Below are positions 32,853-39,980 of a DNA stretch of 41,028 bases, piece after piece (position 1 is the stretch's first letter; every line of letters begins with the position of its first letter). Made by a program: the position numbers and the translations under genes. This stretch comes from Nostocoides jenkinsii Ben 74 (lineage in GTDB: Bacteria; Actinomycetota; Actinomycetes; Actinomycetales; Dermatophilaceae). The stretch is from positions 2,292,553-2,333,580 of the forward strand of contig NZ_HF571038.1 in assembly GCF_001046875.1 (NCBI RefSeq), written 5' to 3'. Below the pieces are notes generated by a model. It saw only the letters and a program-made list of their open reading frames with translations. It searched no databases and had not been told where the DNA came from.

Positions 32853-34108
32853 CCCGAAGCCCGAGCCTGCGGCGGATGGCGATGATCAGCCTGCATACCT
32901 CGCCCCTGGCCCAGCCCGGTGCCGGGGACGCCGGGGGGCTCAACGTTTATGTCCTGGAGACGGCACGCCGGCTCGGGCGGCGCGGGATCGAGGTCGAGAT
33001 CGTCACGCGCTCGACCTCCTCGCAGCAGCCTCCCGAGGTCGTCATCGGCGACGGGGTCCTCGTGCGGCATCTGGTCGCCGGGCCCTTCGAGGGCCTCGAC
33101 AAGGAGGCCCTGCCCGGGCAGCTGTGCGCGTTCGCGGCCGGCCTGATGCGGCTGGTGGCCCGATCGCCGGAGGGCTACTTCGATGCCGTGCACTCGCACT
33201 ACTGGCTGTCCGGGCAGGTGGGCTTCCTCGCCGCCGAGCGCTGGGGCGTGCCGCTCGTTCATACGATGCACACGATGGCCCGGGTCAAGAACGCCCACGT
33301 CGGCGCGGATGACCGCCCCGAACCCCCTGGGCGCGAGATTGGCGAGGCCCAGGTGGTCGAGGCGGCGGACGCGCTCGTCGCCAACACCGAGGACGAGGCG
33401 CGCGACCTCATCCGGTGGTATGCCGCGGATCCCGCCCGCGTCCATGTCGTGCCTCCCGGGGTGGATCTGGATGTGTTCACCCCCGGCCCGCGTGCCGAGG
33501 CCCGGGCTCGGCTGGGCCTCGACCCGACGACGCCGCTGATCCTGTTCGTCGGGCGGATCCAGCCGCTCAAGGCCCCCGACGTTCTCGTCCGCGCGCTGGC
33601 GCGCCTGCGCCGCGAGGGCGGTGACCTGGCCTCCGCCCGCCTCGTCATCCTGGGCGGGGTCAGCGGCACCGGCTCCCGAGACCCCGAGTCGCTGCCGAAC
33701 CTCATCGCCGGGCTCGGCCTGGCCGGCGCCGTCGAGCTGCTCCCGCCCGTCGATCGGACGGTGCTGGCCGACTGGTTTCGCGCCGCGGATGTGGTCGGGG
33801 TGCCCTCACGCAGCGAGTCGTTCGGCCTCGTGGCGATCGAGGCGCTGGCGTGCGGCACGCCCGTGGTCGCGGCGGATGTCGGGGGATTGCCGACCGCCGT
33901 CGGCCCCGGCGGGGTGCTCGTCGGCGGCCACGACCCGGCGGTATGGGCCGGGGTGGTCGGCGATCTGCTCAGCGACCCGGCGCACCGAGCCCAGCTCGGC
34001 CGGGCCGGCGTCGGGCACGCCCGCGGCTTCGGCTGGGATGCCACGGTCGACCGGTTGATCTCCGTCTACGAGCAGGCGGTCGCGCCTGGGAAGGCGCGCG
34101 CCTCATGA
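32849..34108 (+). CDS. mshA: D-inositol-3-phosphate glycosyltransferase MshA
   Basis: 419 residues from ATG 32849. The N-terminus has the MshA hallmark [18 protein letters not shown] and [15 protein letters not shown]. The GT-B retaining core continues with [11 protein letters not shown], the nucleotide-sugar region [13 protein letters not shown], and the C-terminal [20 protein letters not shown]. MshA joins GlcNAc to inositol-1-phosphate, the first step of mycothiol synthesis; mshD, the last step, is 13 kb away in the window. It overlaps the YbjN gene by 4 bases. Confidence 0.95.
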   Translation: MTRSPSLRRMAMISLHTSPLAQPGAGDAGGLNVYVLETARRLGRRGIEVEIVTRSTSSQQPPEVVIGDGVLVRHLVAGPFEGLDKEALPGQLCAFAAGLMRLVARSPEGYFDAVHSHYWLSGQVGFLAAERWGVPLVHTMHTMARVKNAHVGADDRPEPPGREIGEAQVVEAADALVANTEDEARDLIRWYAADPARVHVVPPGVDLDVFTPGPRAEARARLGLDPTTPLILFVGRIQPLKAPDVLVRALARLRREGGDLASARLVILGGVSGTGSRDPESLPNLIAGLGLAGAVELLPPVDRTVLADWFRAADVVGVPSRSESFGLVAIEALACGTPVVAADVGGLPTAVGPGGVLVGGHDPAVWAGVVGDLLSDPAHRAQLGRAGVGHARGFGWDATVDRLISVYEQAVAPGKARAS

Positions 34109-34617
34109 ATGCCGAGTTGGCCGACCTCGTCCGCAACGCCATCGATGATCTCGGCGTCGAGTGGGAGCCCGGGTTGCGCGACGGCGAGTTCGTCGTCACG
34201 CTGCCGGGGGAAAAGAAGCTCAAGACCGTGACCTCCTTGGTGACGACGGGGCAGTGGCTGGTCGTCTCGGCGTTCGTCATCCGCAATCCCGACGAGAACC
34301 ACCTCGGCGTTTATCGCTGGCTGCTTCAGCGCAACCTGCGGCTGCCCGGGCTGGCGTACACGATCGACGCCTCGGGCGATGTCTATGTGACGGGACGGAT
34401 TCCGGCGCGGCTGGTGGACGCGGCATACGTCGATCAGGTGTTGGGGGTGGTGTTGGAGGCGGCTGACGGCCCGTTCAACGAACTCCTCGCCCTCGGCTTC
34501 CTCTCCTCGATGAAGAAGGAGTGGGCGTGGCGGGTCTCGCGCGGGGAGTCACTGCGCAACCTGGAGGCGTTCCGCCCGTTGCTGGACCGGGACGTGGCGC
34601 CGGGCGAGCCTGGCTAG
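34105..34617 (+). CDS. YbjN-domain protein
   Basis: 170 residues from ATG 34105, overlapping mshA by ATGA. The YbjN fold, similar to type III secretion chaperones, is seen in [37 protein letters not shown] and [20 protein letters not shown]. The gene stands between mshA and gpmA as in mycobacteria (Rv0486-Rv0487-Rv0489). Role unknown, perhaps as a chaperone or sensor tied to mycothiol metabolism. Confidence 0.85.
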   Translation: MNAELADLVRNAIDDLGVEWEPGLRDGEFVVTLPGEKKLKTVTSLVTTGQWLVVSAFVIRNPDENHLGVYRWLLQRNLRLPGLAYTIDASGDVYVTGRIPARLVDAAYVDQVLGVVLEAADGPFNELLALGFLSSMKKEWAWRVSRGESLRNLEAFRPLLDRDVAPGEPG

Positions 34618-34626
34618 GCTGGTTGT

Positions 34627-35364
34627 ATGACGTACACGCTCATCCTCCTGCGCCACGGCGAGTCGGACTGGAACCAGAAGAATCTCTTCACCGGCTGGGT
34701 CGATGTCGACCTGACCGACAAGGGCCGCGCGGAGGCCGCGCGCGGCGGGGCGCTGCTCAAGGAATCCGGGCTGCTGCCGGATGTCGTGCACACCTCGGTG
34801 CTGCGCCGCGCGATCACGACGGCCAACCTCGCCCTGGATGCGTGTGACCGGCACTGGATTCCGGTGCGCCGGTCGTGGCGGTTGAACGAGCGGCACTATG
34901 GCGCGCTGCAGGGGCTCGACAAGGCGGCGACCCGCGACAAGTACGGCGACGAGCAGTTCATGCTGTGGCGCCGTTCCTTCGACACCCCGCCGCCGCCGAT
35001 CGAGCAGGGCAGTGAGTTCGACCAGACCAGCGACCCGCGGTATGCCGGGATCGACGTCCCCCTGACCGAGTGCCTCGCCGACGTGATCCCACGGTTGATG
35101 CCTTACTGGGAAAACGACATTCAGGCTGATCTGCGTGACGGCAAGACGGTGCTGGTCACCGCGCACGGCAACAGCCTCCGCGCCCTGGTCAAGCACCTGG
35201 ACGGCATCTCCGACGACGACATCGCCGGCCTCAACATCCCGACGGGTATGCCGCTCGTCTACGACCTCGGCGACGACTTCATGCCGACCGGCCCGAGCCG
35301 CTACCTCGACCCCGAGGCCGCCGCGGCCGCCGCCGAGGCGGTTGCGAACCAGGGCAAGAAGTAG
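34627..35364 (+). CDS. gpmA: 2,3-bisphosphoglycerate-dependent phosphoglycerate mutase
   Basis: 245 residues. [18 protein letters not shown] holds the phosphohistidine (His of RHG), with [33 protein letters not shown] and the second histidine in [17 protein letters not shown]. It interconverts 3- and 2-phosphoglycerate in glycolysis. The C-terminal tail is Ala/Glu-rich. It is 9 bases after the YbjN gene and probably in the same operon. Confidence 0.95.
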   Translation: MTYTLILLRHGESDWNQKNLFTGWVDVDLTDKGRAEAARGGALLKESGLLPDVVHTSVLRRAITTANLALDACDRHWIPVRRSWRLNERHYGALQGLDKAATRDKYGDEQFMLWRRSFDTPPPPIEQGSEFDQTSDPRYAGIDVPLTECLADVIPRLMPYWENDIQADLRDGKTVLVTAHGNSLRALVKHLDGISDDDIAGLNIPTGMPLVYDLGDDFMPTGPSRYLDPEAAAAAAEAVANQGKK

Positions 35365-35465
35365 CCACGGCTCCACTGCCCGATCTCTCGGCGGGCTGGC
35401 ATACGGATCTGGCGATCCTGCGGCACGCCGGGTCACTGGTCGAGGACCACGGCGACCACCTGATC

Positions 35466-36152
35466 GTGCGGTCGCCGCACAATCCGACCTTTCACTGGGG
35501 CAATTTCGTCCTGGTCACGGATCCGCAGACGGCCGATGACGCCGCGCGCTGGACGCGGACCTTCGCGCACGCCTTCCCGGGAGCTTCCCACCGTGCGATC
35601 GGGCTGCCGCGCCTGCCGGTGGGGGAGCCGTATCGGCGCCTCGGGCTCGCCGTCAGCACAGACGAGGTGCTGATCCGGGACTGTTGTCCGGATCAGGTCC
35701 CGGTGCCGGTCGGCTATTCATCGCGGCCGTTCACCCCCGAGGACTGGGGCGCCTTGCTCGCGGCGAACGAGGGGGAGAATCGCCTCGACGCGCGCTACCC
35801 CGAGGACGAGCACCGGACCTTCCTGGTGGCCCAGCAAGCCACCCGACGGGACCTGGTGGAGCGGGGACTTGCCCAGTGGTTTGGTGCCTTCACCGAGGAC
35901 GGCGACCTCGCGGCATACCTCGGGATCGTGCTCTGCACGTGCCTGGCGCGCTATCAGGCGGTGGGCACCCATCTGGACCACCGGCGCCGTGGTCTCGCCC
36001 GGCACCTGCTCGCGGAGGCAGGTGCCTGGGCGAATGCGCGCGGGGCCAGCAGGTGGGTCATCGTGACCGAGAGCGTCAACCCCGCACTGCATCTCTACCG
36101 CGGGGCCGGCTTCGTCCCGGACGCTGTGCAGGTTGTGGCCTACCGCCCTTGA
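35466..36152 (+). CDS. GNAT-family acetyltransferase, start uncertain
   Basis: 228 residues from GTG 35466, but coding-like sequence in the same frame reaches back to about 35376 (LPDLSAGWHTDLAILRHAGS), with no ATG, GTG or TTG between the gpmA stop and 35466. A CTG start at 35376 or a small sequence error is possible. The GNAT fold has an acetyl-CoA loop of type HRRRGLARHLL and a C-terminal SVNPALHLYRGAGFV. An N-terminal degenerate domain contains HNPTFHWGNFVLV. Substrate unknown. Confidence 0.75.
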   Translation: MRSPHNPTFHWGNFVLVTDPQTADDAARWTRTFAHAFPGASHRAIGLPRLPVGEPYRRLGLAVSTDEVLIRDCCPDQVPVPVGYSSRPFTPEDWGALLAANEGENRLDARYPEDEHRTFLVAQQATRRDLVERGLAQWFGAFTEDGDLAAYLGIVLCTCLARYQAVGTHLDHRRRGLARHLLAEAGAWANARGASRWVIVTESVNPALHLYRGAGFVPDAVQVVAYRP

Positions 36153-36180
36153 CGGCCGCGCCGCGCCAACCTTGCACACG

Positions 36181-36224
36181 TTAGTGAACTGTGCACACCT
36201 TGCAGGGTGTGCACAGTTCACTAA
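36181..36224. terminator. Perfect 19-bp inverted repeat in a convergent gap
   Basis: TTAGTGAACTGTGCACACC (36181-36199) and GGTGTGCACAGTTCACTAA (36206-36224) with a 6-base spacer. It lies between the GNAT gene end (36152) and the orphan gene end (36263) and could terminate transcription from both sides. The arms are about half AT, unusual for the window. Confidence 0.8.
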
Positions 36225-36262
36225 GTGGTGTTAGCAGAGGTTACAAAGCCCCCCGTGGCGCC

Positions 36263-37290
36263 TCAGGGCTGCAGGTCGAGCGGGTCACCCATGACCTCGC
36301 CGTCGATCGCCTCGGTGTATTCGCCCAGCGTGGTGCCCGCGGCGTTGTAGGTCAGCACCCGAAGGTCCGCCAGGCCGGCGGCGGGGGAGGGGAGGACGGC
36401 ATACCCCTTGGCGTTGACCTGCTCGGTCCCGTGGCTGCCGCCGGCTTCCCACCGGATCGTCGCGGCACCGGGGGCGATCACGACCTGCGTGTTGTTCTCG
36501 CCGGCCAGGACCAGCGGGGCCTTGTCGTTCCACTTCGGGCTCAGGGGGTATGCGGATCCGCCGCTGAGCGAGCCCGTGCCCTGCTCCTTGCCTTCGGTGC
36601 GCGCCACATAGCCGCGGAAGTGCCGCCCGCCTGGCTCGACGACATCGACGACGGTGATGCGCGTGGCATTACCCGTGCCGTCCTGGAAGTCCACCACCGG
36701 CACCGTCTCGTTGTAGGTGATCTGGCCCTGCAAGGACTCCAGCTCATAGCCGTATGCCGACGCGACCCGCTGCCGGAAGGTCACCACATCGTCTTCACCG
36801 GTGGCGCACCCCATGCAGAAGGGAGTGACCTCGCGGGTCAGCTTGCCCTCGATCGTCACCGGCCCGTCATATGCCGTGCCCACCCGGAAGCGCACCGTCT
36901 CACCGCCGGTGTCGGCCGTGCGGGACCAGGAGACGCCATCGGCCATGGGCAGCGTCTGCCACTGCCGTTGGATCGTGCCGTCCGGCGCCGGAATGGCCAT
37001 CGTCGAGATGTCGACACTGCTCGTCCCGGGGGCAGCGAGGACCAGCAGATCCGAGCGAGCATCTGCCGCGCCCGCGAAGGCGATCGCGGCGGGCGTCGGG
37101 CGGACCCCGTCATACACCTCCCAGGTGCCGAGATCTTCGCCGTCAGCGGGGAAAGGCGTGCCCGGGTCGCCGACGAATGCCGAGAACTTGACGGCGTCCT
37201 CTGGATCCGTCTGGAACTGGTCGTTTGCCGAGATGATGATCGCCTTGCCATCGTGCACATCAGCGAAAAGCACTCGCCCAAAACGAGCCC
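36263..37290 (-). CDS. Orphan exported-type protein, 5' part missing
   Basis: About 335 C-terminal residues, coding in one frame from the stop at 36263 up to about 37285, where it becomes the wrong frame of a methyltransferase gene. Beta-strand-rich segments include SANDQFQTDPEDAVKF, WEVYDGVRPTPAAIAF and APGAATIRWEAGGSHG. A C-x-x-C motif (FCMGCATGED) could form a disulfide. Composition is that of a secreted actinobacterial protein, but no family is recognised. The N-terminus, with any signal peptide, is cut off at the junction at about 37.28 kb. Confidence 0.65.
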
Positions 37291-37544
37291 GGGTGCGTCG
37301 CGCGGGCATGGGCGATGAACTCCGGCACGAGGTCGACGCCGATGACGTCGACGCCCAGGGAGTGCAGGTACGCGGTCCACTGCCCGGGGCCGCACCCGAG
37401 GTCGAGCACGCGTCCGGGGAGTCCGCCGAGGTGACGTCGCACGAGGGCCGTGTCGTCCTGCTCGCCCTGTCGGATGTCGTCGAAGAGATCGATGTACTGC
37501 TCGGACGCGGAGGAGTACGCGTCACGTACGGGGTGGGAGCTCAC
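37287..37544 (-). CDS. Class I methyltransferase, 3' part missing
   Basis: About 86 N-terminal residues from ATG 37544 (MSSHPVRDAYSSASEQY) fit a class I SAM methyltransferase: motif I is RVLDLGCGPGQWTAYLHSLG and motif II VIGVDLVPEFIAHARATHPG. After that the frame ends within 9 codons at 37260 and the similarity stops, while another truncated gene begins. A complete enzyme would have about 200 or more residues. The gene appears broken by a rearrangement or an assembly join. Confidence 0.75.
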
Positions 37545-37614
37545 CGTGGCAGGTTAGGTCCGGAAGGCTGCCGTGACCCGACGGGGGCGACGTCGTCCAC
37601 GCGATCGGCGGACG

Positions 37615-37688
37615 GCCACGAGGTCGGGCGGTCCCGAGCTCCAGCTGGGGAAGCCGGGAGCGAGCTCGGGACCGTCCGACGTCGTGGC
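37615..37688. terminator. 27-bp inverted repeat (25/27) after rskA
   Basis: Arms 37615-37641 and 37662-37688 (core GGTCCCGAGCTC) pair at 25 of 27 positions across a 20-base spacer, just beyond the rskA stop on the minus strand. No T-tract is obvious. The 165-base gap to the methyltransferase start holds this and nothing else clear. Confidence 0.7.
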
Positions 37689-37709
37689 GACCGGTTGCGG
37701 TCCTGCGCC

Positions 37710-38546
37710 TCAGGCGAAGGCCACGAAGGCGATCGGGTTGGTGGTCGGCTGGTCGGAGCCACCGGCGGGCTCGACGGTGATGCCGGCGCCCTTCGAGTGG
37801 CTCGCGTCGCCGCTCAGCACGACGACCTGGTCGCCACCGCCGGGCATGAGCCCCGCGGAGGTCATGTGGCCGGTCGCGTCCTGCAGCCAGAGCTGGAAGA
37901 CCTTGCCCGTCGGCGGCTGCGCCATGCCGGAGGTGACGATGACGGCCTTCTGGAGCGAGGTGGAGCGCACGATGGTGGCCGTGGCGCCGCCGGCGAGCCG
38001 TGCGCCGTAGCGCGTGGCGTCCGGGGCGGCGAGCACCTGGTCGGCGAGGGCCCGCGACGGGTCCTTGTCGATCTGGCGCCAGACGGTGAAACCACCGATG
38101 GCGAGCACCGCGACCGTGGCGGCCGCGACGACGACCCGCCAACCGCGGGCGAGACCGCGGGCCGACCGGGACCGGCGGCGCTCGGAGAGCTCGTCGGCGT
38201 GCCGGCCCTGGTCGCCGTGCGACTCGGCCGGGGCGGCCTCGGCAGCGGGCTGGGATGGGGCGGGCGGCGCCGACGTGACGGCATCGTCACCCGACTCCGC
38301 CTGCGGGGCCGTGAGGGGCGGCAGCGGACGGACGGTCGCGATCTCGGCGAGCACCTTGGCGCGGAGCGAGGCCGGCGGTGCGGCCTCGGTGAGCACCGAC
38401 AGCTCGGAGGCGGCGGCGACGAGGCCGTCGACCTCGGCGCGGCAGGCCGGGCAGCCGGCGAGGTGTCGCTCGAACCGGGCCCGCTCGACGTCGTCGAGAG
38501 CGTCCACGGCGTAGGCACCGGACAGTGCGTGGATGTCCTCGCTCAC
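37710..38546 (-). CDS. rskA: Anti-sigma-K factor RskA
   Basis: 278 residues from GTG 38546. The N-terminal zinc-type anti-sigma domain has FERHLAGCPACRAEVD (His28, Cys32, Cys35). A Pro/Ala/Glu-rich linker leads to a transmembrane helix at about residues 136-156 and an extracytoplasmic domain (VFQLWLQDATGHMTSAGLM, GAGITVEPAGGSDQPT) typical of RskA. It holds SigK at the membrane until proteolysis. It overlaps sigK by 4 bases (38543-38546), as usual for this pair. Confidence 0.92.
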   Translation of the reverse strand: MSEDIHALSGAYAVDALDDVERARFERHLAGCPACRAEVDGLVAAASELSVLTEAAPPASLRAKVLAEIATVRPLPPLTAPQAESGDDAVTSAPPAPSQPAAEAAPAESHGDQGRHADELSERRRSRSARGLARGWRVVVAAATVAVLAIGGFTVWRQIDKDPSRALADQVLAAPDATRYGARLAGGATATIVRSTSLQKAVIVTSGMAQPPTGKVFQLWLQDATGHMTSAGLMPGGGDQVVVLSGDASHSKGAGITVEPAGGSDQPTTNPIAFVAFA

Positions 38547-39154
38547 AGTGTCACCCCCAACGTGTCTCGTAGTCTGATCAGTCCATCACGGATGCGTGTC
38601 TTGGCGGTCCCGAGTGGCAGGTCGAGCATCGTGGCCACCTCCGTGTGGGTGTATCCCGAGAGGTAGGCCAGTTCGAGGGCCTGCCGTTGGACCGGTGTGA
38701 GCGTCTCTAACGCCCGATGAACCCGCTCCGCATCGAGACGCTCGACGACGGCCTCGGCCGTGGAGTCGTGGGTGACGTCCTGGTTGCTGGCGCCGTATCC
38801 CTCGTCGCGGTTGCGGGAGGCCTCCGCCGACCGGACCCGGTCGACGGCCTTGCGGTGAGCGATGGTGAGCATCCACGAGAGAGCTGCACCCTTGCTCGGG
38901 TCGAAGCGTGCGCTGTGCCGCCAGATCTCGAGGAAGACCTCCTGGGTCACTTCCTCCGCCTGGGCGGGGTCGCGCACGACGCGGCGGACCAGACCGAAGA
39001 GCCGGGAGGAGACTGCGTCGTAGAGCTCTGCGAACGCCGTCTCGTCGCCGGTCGCCGCTCTGCGGAGCAGCTGCTCCAGGGGGACTGGGCGGGTGGCCCC
39101 CTCCGGTGACTCATCACCGGAAGGGACCACCGAGAACCGTGACATGGGGTCCAT
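38543..39154 (-). CDS. sigK: ECF RNA polymerase sigma factor SigK
   Basis: 203 residues. Sigma region 2 (FAELYDAVSSRLFGLVRRVV, EVTQEVFLEIWRHS, SWMLTIAHRKAVDRVRS) and region 4 (LTPVQRQALELAYLSGYTHT, LPLGTAKTRIRDGL) are complete. An ATG at residue 4 is an alternative start. In mycobacteria SigK drives mpt70/mpt83, fasciclin-domain antigens; here a fasciclin lipoprotein gene lies directly upstream on the same strand, 47 bases away, which supports the assignment. Confidence 0.93.
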   Translation of the reverse strand: MDPMSRFSVVPSGDESPEGATRPVPLEQLLRRAATGDETAFAELYDAVSSRLFGLVRRVVRDPAQAEEVTQEVFLEIWRHSARFDPSKGAALSWMLTIAHRKAVDRVRSAEASRNRDEGYGASNQDVTHDSTAEAVVERLDAERVHRALETLTPVQRQALELAYLSGYTHTEVATMLDLPLGTAKTRIRDGLIRLRDTLGVTL

Positions 39155-39200
39155 TGTGTCGCCCGTCGTCGTGTTCCGCGTCAGCCTGGTCGGGAGACGA

Positions 39201-39869
39201 TCAGGGCATCAGCACGCCGTCGATGATGTACACCGTGGCGTTGGCGGTCGGGACGTTGCCGCAGATGACCTTGGCGCCGGCCTTGCCGACCGTGAAGTTC
39301 TCGCCCGAGCCCATGACCGTGATGGTCGTGCCGGCGAGGGTCTTGTGGTCACCCGCGAGCTGCTCCGGGGAGAGCTTGCCGGCCACGACGTGGTTGGTGA
39401 GGAGCTTCGTCAGGGTCGGCTTGTCGGCGAGGACCTTCTTGAGGTCGGCGGCCGGGATCTTGGCGAACGCGTCGTTGACGGGCGCGAAGACGGTGATCTC
39501 GGGAGCCGAGTTCAGGGTGTCGACGAGACCGGCGGTCTTGACGGCGGTGACGAGCGTCGAGAGCAGCGGGTTGGCGCTCGCGGCGGTCGCGACGGGCGCG
39601 GTGGCCATGCCGTTGAACGAGCCGGCGCCGTCCTTCGGCACGGCGGCGCAACCCTCGCCGAAGACGGACGCAGCGGCGTCCATCGACTCGGAGGAGGTCA
39701 TCGTGTCGGACGGGGTGCTGCTCGTCATCGAGTCGGACGACGTCGCGGTGGGCGTGCTGCCGGCGCCGGGCGACGTGGTGTTGTCGCTGGAGCTGCCGCA
39801 GGCGGCGAGGCTCAGGGGCAGGGCGATCGCGAGGGCGACGAGGCCGGTGCGGGTCTTCATGGTCTTCAT
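39201..39869 (-). CDS. Fasciclin-domain lipoprotein
   Basis: 222 residues from ATG 39869, which has AAGGAG at the correct distance; a GTG at 39878 would abut the site. A lipoprotein signal with lipobox LSLAAC (Cys24) is followed by a Ser/Thr/Met-rich tether and a fasciclin (FAS1) domain: VDTLNSAPEITVFAPVNDAF, KLLTNHVVAGKLS and ANATVYIIDGVLMP. Related to MPT70/MPT83-type antigens under SigK control. Probably anchored outside the membrane, role in adhesion or with its neighbour the Mo-oxidoreductase. Confidence 0.92.
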   Translation of the reverse strand: MKTMKTRTGLVALAIALPLSLAACGSSSDNTTSPGAGSTPTATSSDSMTSSTPSDTMTSSESMDAAASVFGEGCAAVPKDGAGSFNGMATAPVATAASANPLLSTLVTAVKTAGLVDTLNSAPEITVFAPVNDAFAKIPAADLKKVLADKPTLTKLLTNHVVAGKLSPEQLAGDHKTLAGTTITVMGSGENFTVGKAGAKVICGNVPTANATVYIIDGVLMP

Positions 39870-39980
39870 GTCAGTCACTCCTTGTGGCTGTGTGGTGCAC
39901 GGTCATGTGGGATTCGGAGCTGCTGTGGCTCCGGATTGCTTGTCGGAGAAGTTTTTTCGAGGAGATTTCGACGGCCGGGA

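Noticed and set aside
36263-37525. One continuous 420-residue gene
   Set aside because: The first 80 residues are the wrong frame of the methyltransferase start, with Ser/Thr/Arg-rich shadow composition; only the part below about 37285 looks like real protein.
36801-38666. Long 621-codon plus-strand frame across the join
   Set aside because: It is antisense to the orphan gene, the methyltransferase and rskA, and has low-complexity Gly/Arg/Asp composition typical of GC-rich shadow frames.
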